Source of the DNA: Nicotiana tabacum
Taxonomy: Eukaryota > Streptophyta > Magnoliopsida > Solanales > Solanaceae
NCBI RefSeq assembly: GCF_000715075.1
Contig: NC_134089.1
Location: 71,530,697 to 71,594,696 of the forward strand
Direction of reading: 5' to 3'
Length of the DNA: 64,000 nt
Within the stretch, counting starts at the first letter, position 1. Each line of letters begins with the position of its first letter. A program made the position numbers and the translations under genes. Positions 33,609 through 45,371 of this stretch are shown one piece after another. The notes under the pieces are model-generated. The model ran no database searches, was not told where the DNA came from, and saw only the letters and a list, made by a program, of their open reading frames with translations.

Positions 33609-34860
33609 GTGGGTGATACTATTGTTGTAGACCGTGTGTACTGGTCGTGTGTGGTGACTATTGGGGGTTTGGAGACCCGAGTGTATCTTTTATTATTGTG
33701 TATGGTGGACTTCGATGTCATTTTGGGCATGGATTGGCTATCTCCATGTCATGCTATTCTGGACTATCATGCTAAGATAGTCACATTGGCTATACAGGGT
33801 GTGCCACGAATTGAGTGGCGAGGTGTGACTGATTATGTTCCCAGTAAAGTGATCTCATTCCTGAAGGCCCAGCATATGGTTGGGAAAGGTTGTCTCTCGT
33901 ATCTAGCCTTTGTGAGGGATGTTGGTGTTGATACTCCCAATATTGATTTAGTTCCAGTTATGAGGGATTTTCCCGATGTGTTTCATGCAGACCTACCGGG
34001 CATGCCACCGGAAAGGGATATTGATTTTAGTATTGACTTGGTGCCACGCACTCAGCCCATTTCTATTCTACCGTATCGTATGGCACCAGCAGAGTTGAAG
34101 GAGTTAGAGGAGAAGCTTCAGAAACTCCTTGATAAGGGCTTCATTCGGCCTAGTGTATCACCTTGGGGTGCGCCGGTTCTATTTGTGAAGAAAAAGGATG
34201 GCAGTGTAAGGATGTGCATTGATTATAGGCAATTGAACAAGGTAACAGTTAAGAACAAGTATCCTTTGCCTCGCATTGATGATTTATTCGACCAACTTCA
34301 GGGAGCGAGAGTGTTCTCCAAGATTAATCTCCATTCAGGTTATCACCAGTTGAAGATCAGGGACTCGAATATTGTTAAGATAGCTTTTAGGACTCAATAT
34401 GGTCATTATGAGTTCTTGGTGATGTCTTTTGGGCTGACCAATTCCCCAGCATCGTTCATGCATTTGATGAACAACGTATTCCGGCCTTATCTCGACTCGT
34501 TTGTTATAGTCTTCATCAATGATATTCTGGTGTATTCGTGCAGTCAGGAGGAGCACACGGAGCATTTGAGAGTCATGTTACAGAGATTGAGGGAGGAGAA
34601 TCTTTATGCAAAATTCTCCAAGTGTGAGTTTTAGCTCAGTTCAGTGGCTTTTTTGGGACACATGGTGTCCAGCGAGGGTATTCAGGTTGATCCAAAGAAG
34701 ATAGAGGCAGTTCAGAGTGGGCCTAGACCATCCTCAGTCACAGAGATTTGCAGCTTTCTTGGTTTGGTAGGTTATTGTCGCTAGATTGTTCAGGGATTCC
34801 CATCTATTGCATTGCCCTTGACCAAGTTGACTCAGAAGGGTTCTTCATTTGTATGGTCGG
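33609..34860 (+). pseudogene. Protease C-terminus and reverse transcriptase of D
   Basis: A 341-codon open frame (33609-34634) holds the retropepsin tail ([11 protein letters not shown]), linker and [52 protein letters not shown] and [11 protein letters not shown]. The active site reads FIND instead of FIDD at 34512-34523: the first catalytic Asp is Asn (34518-34520). Stops TAG at 34632 (from Trp) and about 34782 follow, then [21 protein letters not shown]. This is the longest clean RT in the window after copia A, but it lacks a metal ligand. Confidence 0.9.
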
Positions 34861-35797
34861 ACGAGTGCGAGGAGAGCTTTATAAGCTCAAGACAACTTTC
34901 ACCATAACTCCAGTGTTAGTTTTGCCATCAGCTTCAGGTTCATATATCGTGTATTGCAATGCTTCGAGAGTTGGTATTGGTTGTGTATTTATGCAGGAAG
35001 GTAGAGTTATTGCGTATGCTTCTCATCAGTTGAAGCCCCATGAGAAGAACTACCCCGTTCATGATTTCGAGTTGGTTGCCATTATGCACGCGTTGAAGAT
35101 TTGGAGGCATTACTTGTATGGTGTGTCTTGTGAGGTGTTTACTGATCTTCATAGCCTCCAGCACCTGTTCAAGTAGAAGGATCTTAATTTGAGGCAGGGG
35201 AGATGATTGGAGTTGCTAAAGGATTATGATATTACTATATTGTACTATCTGGGAAAGGCCAATGTGGTGGCCGATGCCTTGAGCCGAAAAGCGGTGAGTA
35301 TGGGCAGTTTGGCATATATTCTAGTTGGGGAGAGACCTCTTGCAGTTGATGTTCAGGCCTTGGACAATCGGTTCGTGAGGTTAGATATTTCAGAGCCCAG
35401 TCGGGTATTGGCTTGTGTGGTTTCTCGGTCTTCCTTATATGATCATATCAGAGAGTGCCAGTATGATGATCCGCATTTGCTTATCCTTAAGGACAGAGTT
35501 CAGCATGCTGATGCCAGAGATGTGACCATTGGTAATGATGGGGTGTTGAGGATGCAGGGCCGGATTTGTGTGCCCAATGTAGATGGGCTTCGGGAGTTGA
35601 TTCTAGAGGAGGCCCATAGCTCATCGTATTCCGTTCATCCAAGTGTCGCGAAGATGTATCATGATTTTAGGCAACATTATTGGTGGAGAAGAATGAGGAA
35701 AGACATTGTGGGATTTGTAGCTCGGTGTCTCAATTGTCAGCAGGTGAAATATGAGCATCAGAGACTAGGTGGCTTGCTTCAGCAGATGATATTCTAG
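34860..35797 (+). pseudogene. RNase H and integrase N-terminus of D
   Basis: In frame 2 after a shift near 34865: [27 protein letters not shown], where the first RNase H Asp (CDAS) is Asn, then [25 protein letters not shown], a TAG at 35175, a TGA at about 35204, and [18 protein letters not shown]. The integrase zinc domain follows (35600-35780): HSSSYSVHPSVAKMYHDFRQHYWW and CLNCQQVKYEHQ. Stop at 35795-35797. Confidence 0.87.
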
Positions 35798-36897
35798 AGT
35801 GGATCACTATAGACTTTGTAGTTGGACTCCCACGGACTTTGAAGAAGTTCGATGCTATTTGGGGGATTATGGATCTGCTGACCAAGTCCGCGCACTTCGT
35901 TCCTATGTATACTACTTATTCTCCAGAGCGGCTGGCAGAGATCTATATCCGGGAGATCGTTTGCATGGTGTCCCAGTTTCCATCATTTCAGACAGGGGCA
36001 CTCAGTTTACTTCGCATATTTGGAGGTCTGTGCAGCGAGAGTTGGGTACTCAGGTAGATTTGAGCACAACCTTTCACCCTCAGACGGACGGGCAGTCCGA
36101 GCGCACTAGTTAAATATTGGAGGACATGTTGCGTACTTATGTCATTGATTTCGGAGGGTCGTGGGATCAGTTTCTACCACTTGCAGAGTTTGATTATAAC
36201 AACAGCTACCAGTCAAGTATTCAGATGGCTCCATATGAGGCTTTGTATGGGAGGCAGTGTAGATCTCCAGTTGGTTGGTTCGAGCCGGGTATGGCTAGGC
36301 TATTGGGGACAGACTTGGTGCAGGATGCTTTAGAAAATGTGAAGGTGATTTAGGAGAGGCTTTGTACCGTGCAGTGGAGGCAAAAGAGTTATGCAGACCG
36401 GAAGGTTCGAGATGTGTCCTATATGGTTGGTGAGAAAGTTCTGTTGAAGGTTTCGCCCATGAAGGGTGTTATGAGGTTTGGGAAGAAAGCTAAATTGAGT
36501 CCTCGGTTCATTTGGCCTTTTGAGGTGCTTCGGAGGATTGGGGAGGTGGCTTATGAGCTTGATTTACCACCCAGCTTGTCAAGTGTGCATCCGGTATTTC
36601 ATGTTTCTATGCTCCGAAAGTATATTGGGGATCCGTCTCATGTTCTGCATTTCAGCATGGTTCGATTGGATGGTGGTTTTACTTATGTGGAGCCAACAAC
36701 TATTTTGGAGCGTCAGGTTTGAAAGTTGAGGTTAAAGGATATAGCTTCAGTGAAAGTGCAGTGGAGAGGTCGACCCGTTGAGGAGGCTACCTGGGAGACC
36801 GAGCGGGAGATGCGGAGTAGATATCCTCACCTGTTTGAAGCTTCAGGTATTTTTCTTGACCTGTTTGAAAACGAACATTTGGTTAAGTTGGGGAGGA
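35798..36897 (+). pseudogene. Integrase core and C-terminal region of D
   Basis: The core shifts frame twice. [31 protein letters not shown] (frame 1) has the first Asp in [20 protein letters not shown] (frame 3) has the second; [12 protein letters not shown] has the Glu. A TAA stop follows at 36111. Then [45 protein letters not shown] and [23 protein letters not shown]. The chromodomain-like tail (SVKVQWRGRPVEEATWETE, YPHLF) runs to about 36840. The catalytic triad is retained but split by indels. Confidence 0.87.
36885..36897 (+). promoter_or_regulatory. Polypurine tract of D
   Basis: AAGTTGGGGAGGA immediately before the LTR start TGTGACAACCCGG. Confidence 0.75.
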
Positions 36898-39694
36898 TGT
36901 GACAACCCGGCCAGTCGTCTCATGAGTTACCGCTCCGTTTCCCCTATTTCTGCTTTTTATTGCTTTGTCGATCGGTTCTATATGTGATCGGGTTGGTTGG
37001 CTCGGGTTTGGAAAGGATTTGGTATGGTTTGAGACACTTAGTCTCTTTTGAGGAAGCTTAAGTTGGAAAAGTCAACCGGATGTTGACTTATGTGTTAGAA
37101 GGCTCGGATGTGAGTTCTGATGGTTCGGTTAGCTTCGGGAGGTTATTTGGGACTTAGGAGCATGATCAGAATGAGTTTTGGAGGTTCGGAGTAGATTTAG
37201 GCTTGAATTGGCGAAGTTGATATTTTGACAATTTCTGATTGGTAGGTGAGATTTTGATATAGGGGTCAGAATGGAATTCTGAGAGTTGCAGTAGTTCCGT
37301 GGTGTCATTTGGGATGTGCGTGCAAACTTTCAGGTTATTCAGATGTGGTTTGGTTGGTTTTTTTATCTAAAGCGTAATTCAGAAGATTTTGGAAACATAG
37401 ACATGAATCCGATGTGTTTTGGTTTAATCGATGTTGTTTGAGGTGTTTTGAAGATTGGTACAAGTTTGAATAAGGTTTTGGAATATGTTGGTGCTTTTGG
37501 TTGAGGTCCCGGGGCCTCGGGGTGATTTCGGATGGTTGACGGAGAAGTTTGGAATTTTTGTGAGCTGCAGATTTTTGCTGCTTTTGGTATTTGCGCACCT
37601 GCGGATTGAGGATCGCATGTGTGATCTCGCAGATGCATGGAAGGGAGATGCATAAGAGGAATGGAGCTAGGGAGGAAAGAAACTGCAGAAGCGGTTAGTG
37701 GACCGCACCTGCGATGGCGCAGGTGCGGATGGCACATCGCCGATTCGGATCGGGGCAGAATAAGTGAAAACCGCAGAAGCAGTTCTTTGGCCGCAAATGC
37801 GATACCACAGAAGTGAGAATATGACCGCAGATGTGAAAATGCCTGGGCTAGAAAGTATAAATTGTTTCCTTCGCGATTTTAAGTTATTCCACCATTTTTA
37901 AGTCGGCTTTGGAGCCTTTTGGATGATTTTGAAGAAGGATTTCAAGGGAACTTCATTGAGGTAAGGATTTTGGACCTAAAACTCGTTTCTGTGGTATTAT
38001 TTCATGGATTAGGCTTGTAATTTATGGAATTTAAGGATCAAAGTTTGGGGAAATTAGGGCTTGGGAACTTAGACCTTTGATTGAGGATTTGAAGGACCAT
38101 TTGAGGTCGGATTTCAGAACTTTTGATATGTATGAACTCGTGTGGAGATAAGGAATCTATTGATGTAAAAATTATCGAATTCCGAGACGTGGGCCCGGGG
38201 GTCGAGTTTTGGTAATTTCAGAATTTATGTTGTAAATTGAATATTTTTGCTTGGGCTTCGTTCCCTTAGCATATTTTGATGCCGTGATTCTGATTTTGGA
38301 TAGATTCAATGCGAGTGGAGGCCGATTCGAGGGGAAAAGGCATCACAGGCTAGAGATTTGACCGGATTGAGGTGAGTAATGATTGTAAATGATGTCCTGA
38401 GGGTATGAAACCCCGGATATGCATATTGTTGTGCTATATTAAGGTGATGCACATGCTAGATGACGAGCGTGGGGTCGTGCACTGTTGGGGATTGTGACTT
38501 AGTCCGTCCCAAATGACTGTTTTACCGTGTATTTGACTGAAAACTATTTGCTATCATCATGTTTTGGGCTGAATGCCATATTTGGTCTTCGTGCAACCTA
38601 TTTGAACCCTTGGGGGATTTTTATTGTTATTTCATCACTATTTTGACTTTATACTTGAACTCAGTCATGCTATATCCTAATGTTTTTTATAACTCAGCTA
38701 TGTTTACTATGCTTTAACACTTAAATGACATTTTAAATGATATTTTGGGCTGAGCACTATGTTTACTGTTGCCCGAGTGGCTGTGAGATTCTGACTGAGT
38801 AAGGCCGAGGGCCTATATTGTGTGGAAACACTGATTATGATTATGGGGCTGAGGCCTGAGATATGTACGCCACGAGGTGGATTGTTGATATGAGGCTGAG
38901 GGCCTAGTAATGATGCCACGGGATGACTTGATATTGCGCTTGGGCTGAAAGGGGCCCCTCCAGGAGTCTGCATACCCCCAGTGAGCGCGGGTACCCATTA
39001 TGATGTGAGAGATAGACCGAGGGGTTGGTATTGTTGACATTGTAGCCCGAGGGGCAATCCTTTATGTGCTTCTCTGTATTATTTGTCTGTCATTTACCTG
39101 TTTAATTGTTAAATAGGCATTTCTTGTAGTTTAAACTAAACTTATATGATTTTACATATCTTTACTGAATCACTGTTCTTACCTGTTTTACTACTTCATT
39201 ATAGCCTATAATGTGCCTTATGTGATTTCATGCTCTCAGTCAATTATTTATGATTATTACTCACTGAGTTGGAGTACTCACTTTACTCCATACACCCTGT
39301 ATGCAGATTCAGGCGTATCTGGTCCCGCTCCCGAGTGTTGATCTTTCCAGCTTAGGCGGATTCAAAAATTCTCTAGGTAGCTGCCGACGTTCGCAGCCCA
39401 AAGCTTCTTCCTTATCTTATTTCTCATTGTTTTAGTTTTTGTATTAAACTCTGTAGACTTTTCTGAGTATTCCGGAATTTTTAGATGCTCATGACTAGTG
39501 ACACCTCGATATCGGGCTGTGTTGGGTTGTATTCCGTAAATTATGCTATTATCTGCTACTTTGAGGTTTTAGTTATTATGCTTTAGACTTACTCCTTATG
39601 GTTTAACTGTTAAAAATTGAAGTGGGAAGTGTCGACTGACCTTATCTTCATGAGAGGTGCCATTACGATCGGGTCCGGGTTTAGGGTCGTGACA
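36898..39694 (+). repeat. 3' LTR of chromovirus D (2.8 kb)
   Basis: TGTGACAACCCGG ... GGGTCGTGACA. A TATA-like TATAAATT at about 37856 is preceded by a CpG-rich array of words such as GCACCTGCG and CCGCAGAAGC (37585-37830). The central part (38740-39060) repeats GAGGCTGAGGGCC and GGCCGAGGGCC type words. No coding frame is convincing. Confidence 0.85.
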
Positions 39695-40556
39695 AATTCA
39701 AATCCACTAACACAGAGATATAAATGAGTTATTTTTGTCCCAAAAGCAATACATTGAGAAGGTACTTAGGAGGTTCAATATGGTAGATGCAAAAGTGGTC
39801 AGTACTCCCCTTGCTAAACACTTTAAACTGAGTATTAGTCAGAGTCCATCTACTGATGAAGGGAAAAAGGAGATATCTCGTATTTCTTACTCTCTGCAGT
39901 TGGTAACTTGATGTATGCTATAGTTTACACTAGACAAGATATTGTACATGTCGTTGGTACTGTTAGTAGATTCCTTTCTAATCCTGGAAAGGAATAATTG
40001 GATGTTGTAAAATTGATATTAAGGTTTGTAAAAGGTACTGCAGATTTGAAGATGTGCTTTGGCAGTGGGAAGCCTAAACTTGTTTGTTATACAAACTTTG
40101 ATTTAGAAGGCAATCTTGATAATTCAAGACCCACTTCCTCTTATTTGATCACTTTTGTAGGGGAGCTATTTCTTGGGAATCTAGACTACAGAAGTGCATA
40201 GCTCTATCCACCACATAAGCCGAATATATTGTTATCACAGAATGTGACAAAGAACTATTATGGATGAATGAGTTTATAATGATTTTGGCTTTGAGCAGCC
40301 AAGGTACATCTTATTTTTTGATAATCAGAGTGTTATCTGTCTCGCCAAACACTCCACTTTTTATTCTAAGAGCAAACATATAAATAGAAAGTATCATTGG
40401 ATAAGAATGGCAATGGAAGAGAAATTATTTGAGGTTGAGAAGATACACACTGATGAAAATCGTTCGGATATGGTGACCAAAGCCGTGGTTGCAGATAAGC
40501 ACGTGTTTTGCAAAAAATTGGCAGGTATGAAGCTTGTCAATATTTCCTCTACTTGA
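39695..40556 (+). pseudogene. Tork copia late RT and RNase H (probably B2)
   Basis: QKQYIEKVLRRFNMVDAKVVSTPLAKHF is the RT C-terminus of a Tnt1/Tork copia, followed by RQDIVHVVGTVSRFLSNPGKE. RNase H lies in several frames: VKLILRFVKGTADLKMCFGSG, LVCYTNFDLEGNLDNSRPTSSY (first Asp replaced in YTNFD), FFDNQSVICLAKHS and SKHINRKYHWIRMAMEE, ending KLAGMKLVNISST stop at about 40554. It lies between the D LTR and a same-family 3' LTR, so it is the likely remainder of B2; roughly 1 kb of RT between 12886 and here is missing. Confidence 0.82.
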
Positions 40557-41940
40557 AAACATATTTGGCCCCTTGTGATACGAGCACTCGATGAAATTGC
40601 AATCAAGGGTCTGTATTTATCATCTGGACTAATCACAAGAGCTAAAGCTAGAAAAGCTCAAGAAGTAATGCATGGGTTGGTAAAGAAGATACTTGACATG
40701 AGATCGGAAGTCATAGGTGTGGATGAGAACCTAAAATTTATACATGTATCTCAAGTGAGCCTAAATGGAGATACTCATGAGTAAATGGTGATGAACTAAC
40801 TTGTGATTAACTCTTTTGCATCTCTCTTAATAATATATTTTGTAATACTTTATTTTTAGAATATATTACTTTGAGCGTGTTTCTATTTTATTTTGTAGGC
40901 ATGCAACATTTGGTAAATACTTTGGGAAATTGGAACAAAGGAGTGATACTTAATACTATCCAACATTCACAAAACTGTATGAATAATGGCCCAAATTCAA
41001 ATATTAATCTATTCAAGTATAGATCAAACTGGGATACAAAATTCATCATAAAGATATTGAAGTCTAGATTCTAATGAGCCAAACCGTTCTTAATTTGGAG
41101 CTTCCTACATCAAGTTATGGCCATACAAGCTACAATTGTACAAATCTGGACAGAATCACACTAGTCCACTTCCAAATTAGTTGTGGAATAGAATACAATG
41201 AATTTAGCTATTAAACTTATCACAAGTGTAGCCTCATATGTCTTCTTTTCAGAAAATCAAGAATTGTTCAATTTCAACACTCCTAGACAAAATTATAGAC
41301 TTTCTACCACGACTGCACCAATCTACCGAGATTTCCAATACAAGAGATTCAATCATTCATACTTGGTGGAAAACATTGAATTGAATTACTCTTGTGAAAT
41401 CATTTAAAATGTGTAGCAAGTAGTTAGATGATATGGTAATATTTGTAGGCTACCATAAGATTTCTTGGATAATTTTAAGGCCTCCATTGTTGAAGATTGC
41501 ATGTAGCCACCCTTGAAGACCATTTTAGTATTTATTTTCATACTTGTAGTTTGGTCAAGAGTAGTTGAAGTGGCTCTATAAATAACCATCACTCTTTCAT
41601 TGTAATATCAAATTATTGAGTGTTATATGAAATATATTCATCTCTTTGAGAGTTTAGGAGAGTTCTCCTTAAGTTCTACCAAGAACTTGTCTTGATTGCT
41701 TCAAGGATAGTTTCTCCTTGTAAGTAATCTTCTATCTTAGGTGATAGATTACGTTACTTGATTATTTCTCTTGAGGTTGTGGATTTAATATATCCATGGT
41801 TGCTTGCGCTTCTAATCTTGGGGTGTAATCTCCTTGTAAGTTTCATAATTTTATCTTTTATCCTACGTCACTTCCTATCATATTTATGTCATATATCTTT
41901 TGATCTTTGGGTTCCGCATCACCTTGGCTGGATGGAAGTT
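40557..41940. other. Foreign LTR-like fragment between copia RNase H and its 3' LTR
   Basis: Copia RNase H is normally followed within tens of bases by the 3' LTR, so these 1.4 kb are extra. A short frame at 40575-40784 (GLITRAKARKAQEVMHGLVKKIL) resembles the tail of a gypsy polyprotein. A TATA box (TCTATAAATAACC, near 41575) and GCATCA end near 41921 suggest the 3' end and LTR of a different gypsy element. GATGGAAG at 41931-41938 may be the copia polypurine tract. Boundaries unclear. Confidence 0.5.
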
Positions 41941-42071
41941 TGTTGGGACTATGCCCATATTGTCCAGCCAAATGTCAATGGACTAATCCTATTCTCTTTT
42001 GGTTTCCATTCCTATTCAGAATTAGATTCAATTTTATTCCTATTTAGATTTGGTTTTGGCTTTAAGATAAA
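41941..42071 (+). repeat. 3' LTR of Tork copia B2, first part
   Basis: TGTTGGGACTATGCCCATAT aligns with the B LTR start; homology continues to GGTTTTGGCTTTAAG and ATAAA (42067-42071), which is the left target duplication of G2. Confidence 0.85.
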
Positions 42072-42826
42072 TGTTTACCGTGAAAATGGTAACAATAATT
42101 AAATTTGTAAATGGGATCCTAAAAATACGTGATCTATTTTCGAGCTAGTTGTTAGAGTAGATGATGCTAAGAATGTGGAGTTTAATGATGAAATGCAAGC
42201 TAAAATGAGGCAGCAATCAAACTGATGGGCCTGTTTCTCGGATTCAGAACTGGTCGATGGGGGACCTCGGGGTTGATGTTCGGGTCGAGCTCGAGCTATC
42301 GGGGACGATCGGGAATGGGATAACAGTTAAGATATGATTAAATAAAGCTCTTTATGGCCAATACCAAGTGATAAGATGAAGAACAAGTAAGAGAACGATG
42401 AATATTAAAGTAGACTCGGGTCAGTGAGAACGAGCAAATTAGAAAGAAGAGAGAGAGAGAGATATTATTGCACTTGTGTAGAAAATGGAGCAACATCAGT
42501 CCCCTACAAGGCAGTGTTAGTCCCCTTTATATAGGAGGGGAACTCGACTACAAGTACATGGGCATTAATTACAAAGTATGGAGATGGGATGACTTGACGA
42601 GATGCCTTAGCATAGGCTCTGGATAGGTCGACCATGTTAGACTTAGCCGTGTGCCTTGGGAGCTTCCACCTATGTCCTGGCTTCGATCTCTGTCTTCTAT
42701 GATTTAGGCCTCGATGATCCCCGAGGTTGGGAACTCAGTCGTGGCTTCCTGTCCTTGGGGTCTCGAGGCATTCTTTCGAAATGACTTGATAGCGAGGAAT
42801 TACGTCCTCTAATTTCGCCACATACA
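42072..42826 (+). repeat. 5' LTR of G2 (755 bp)
   Basis: TGTTTACCGTG ... CGCCACATACA, matching G1 at both ends. TATA box TTTATATAGG at 42537-42546. A GA-rich run (AGAGAGAGAGAGAG) lies near 42450. Followed by GATAGTCTCCGCGTTTCC, with no tRNA primer site that I recognise. Confidence 0.75.
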
Positions 42827-44523
42827 GATAGTCTCCGCGTTTCCCAGAACGAAGTGATGGGAAATGATTTTGACACTTGACTTCATAAGCTTCTTATGTC
42901 GACACCGTACCAATGATGTGACTCCTGGCGTGAGCTTTGTGGTAACCGGATCATCCACAGGCTTGTGTATTTCGACTTCATTCAATGCACTCCCGATTCC
43001 CCCTCTCTAAGGTGAAGGTACTACCGTTGGTTCGGTTTTTCAAGGATGCATTAACTGCGTCCACGGGTCAATCTTCCAAAACCTCGATGACCGTGTCGTA
43101 ACCCCCTATAAATGGGGGTGTTTTGGTGTAGTTTTTCCTATCCCCATACCTTCGTTAGCTTGTTTGCCTATTCCTTCTTATCATCTTCTTCTATCCTTGA
43201 ACATCATGCTTGGGGCTCATGGACTCAAGGCGGTTTGGCGGATCTCCCTTAGATCGTGTTGTGGTGTTTGCCGGGACTTCCCTTTGTTGAGCACAATCAT
43301 GCTGTCCTGTTGCTGCTGTGGTTGTTGACATGTTTTCTGTGGCTGTTGCTGTTGGCACGAGATGACGACATACAAAGGTCAACTTTCCTTGTTCGTAAAT
43401 AGCTCTTCGGATTACATACTGCCGCGCGCCTTATTCCTTGGGGATATCAGTGTGGAAGGCTAGGATGAAGCTTCCGAGGATATGCGTCCGGAGGCACCTG
43501 TTGTAGGAGGCGGACCTTCGAAGGTGGAGTGGTCTTCGGGCTTTTACTTCGCGTGTGCATCCTTTTGTTTCTTCCTTTATGCGTAGAGATCCTCTGTAGG
43601 CTTTTGTAATAGTATGTAATGACCCCTCGAGGGCTGTTGTACATGTATCTTCATGTATATGAATATACTCCATTGACTTCTGCTTTCGCCCTTCTTGCCT
43701 TGTAATTGCATACTCTCGTGCCCTTCGAGGCCATTTAAATGTCTTCATTTACTGTTGATCGCTGATACCTAACTCGGGTGTGAGTGTTCTTTTCGATCCT
43801 CTGCCGACCGATGCGGCTTTTGTTTTTCGAGCCCGTCATCGTACCTCTGACCAAGATTGAATAGATCTGATAGGTTCGGGCTATCGGGCTCTCTGAGTTG
43901 TAAGGAGATAATATGCTAAGTTTCAGAGCTTTTCGAGAATGTTATCCTAAATGGAGGTCAGCTTTGGGTACCTGGGGACCCCTTTTGATCTTAATGTAGA
44001 TAGCTTTTTAAAGGGTATAGAATAGACTTCTATTGAGGAGTTACCTGTACTCAGGCGCTGCCCCGAGCCTTCGTGGAGCTTTTCGTGATCAGAGCTTCCC
44101 GTGCTCATTCCTCTTTTTAGAAAAGGGAACCATGAGACTGGGTAATACCTTGAGTCGAGTGATGGCATTGAAAGCTTCTGAAGTCTGACTTCTTTTTGAC
44201 GGGGATCCTTGAGGTAGAATGCTGCCTTGAAATTGGAGATAATACAGCCGACTCCTTGAGTTTGGACTTCTCGTCGAAGGATGTTTCCGAGATTGGGTAT
44301 CACCCCATCAATCTGTATCAAAGCTGTTGGCTTCCTGGGGGCTCACTCCAGGTAGGCGAGTCATTACACTTCTCGCATATATGTGGGGCGGCTTCGGCTT
44401 CTCTGAAAGACCTCACTATTTTAGATAGTTGTCCTTCCTCTTTGGAATATGGTTCTTCATTTCTTCAGGTACAAGAAGCATTGGCGCACGTCCTTGCTCT
44501 AATCTGTTAGTTTTACCATAGTT
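42827..44523. other. Leader of G2
   Basis: A 1.7-kb untranslated leader before the gag-like ATG. Words like GATCCTTGAGGTAG and GATTGGGTATCACCCC near 44100-44310 seem to be decayed versions of the 78-bp repeats in the G1 leader. No ORF is convincing. Confidence 0.55.
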
Positions 44524-45352
44524 ATGGCAACCACTTCAGGGCCGGCCCAACAGGGAGTGGGGAGTGCTGCTCCAGGCGCTCAGGAACCGCGGGAGTTTTC
44601 TCTGAAAACCGTGTCTTTGATAAGAGAGGAACATATAGAGATGGCGAAGAGATACTGTGGATGGAGCGAGAGGATAACGCTGCAGGTGATTTCCCCGGAT
44701 GAGAGTATTACGGACTCCACTGATGGATTCTTGAGCGTATGCCAATATCCTTTCGCATTTGGCCCCCTTAATAGGGTCGTGCTTGATTTTTGCCTAGAGT
44801 ACTGGGGTGCTGATGATGAGGTTCTTTGCGGAGAAGGCTGGGTTTGAATTCACGCTTAACCACCTTGTCAGGCTATACCGGCCCTTTCATCACCAAGGCC
44901 TGCTAACCATGAGGTGTCGTTCGTCCACGCCCTTTGTTGTCGATGACGAAGAAGACAGGGACCGAGAGTGGGCTAGTTGGTTTTTCCGGGTCTGAACGGC
45001 CGACATTATCCCTGTGGAGCTTTTGCCATTTCCCGAGGGATGGAATTATGCACGTGAGCGGAGCATCTGGTGCTTTTCAGATTTTTCCTATAGCGAAAAT
45101 CAGTTGAGTAATTTTGTTTTTTCCCTTTTTGCAGCAACTTCATAGACGTCGGGCAAAGTTTTTGACTTGACCGGCTGGGTCCGGAGGCTGGTGACCCATT
45201 TGACCATTGATGAGCATCAGTGGCGAGCTGTATTCCGTATCAGATGGGGAGCAAAATGCCAAGTTATGTGCACACGCTACCTTTGCCTTGGCCTTCGTAT
45301 ATTTAAGGTAACATTTCCCTCCTTTCTTTTGTACTGGATTTGTCGTTTGTAG
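44524..45352 (+). pseudogene. Gag-like plant transposon protein of G2, N-terminal part
   Basis: ATG at 44524 begins a Gly/Ala/Gln-rich N-terminus, then LIREEHIEMAKRYCGWSERI, ESITDSTDGFLSVCQYPFAF and LNRVVLDFCLEYWG. A frameshift near 44808 moves to VLMMRFFAEKAGFEFTLNHLVRLYRP and DEDRDRE-like WASWFFRV, a TGA at 44993, then ADIIPVELLPFPEGWNYAR. This is the PF04195-like 'putative gypsy type transposon' protein common in Solanaceae genomes (identified from memory). Its molecular role is not established; it is thought to replace gag. Confidence 0.65.
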
Positions 45353-45371
45353 TATCGGGCGGTTCTTCAGG

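Larger units (their letters stand above)
33178..39694 (+). mobile_element. Chromovirus D (Del/Tekay-like), lacking 5' LTR and most of gag
   Basis: Starts abruptly in gag, just upstream of the zinc knuckle, then protease, RT, RNase H, integrase, C-terminal region, polypurine tract and a 2.8-kb 3' LTR. It is joined head to tail to truncated C. On the right it is followed directly by copia RT/RNase H sequence, so D was inserted in the Tork copia. No matching TSD can be seen because the left end is lost. Confidence 0.87.
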
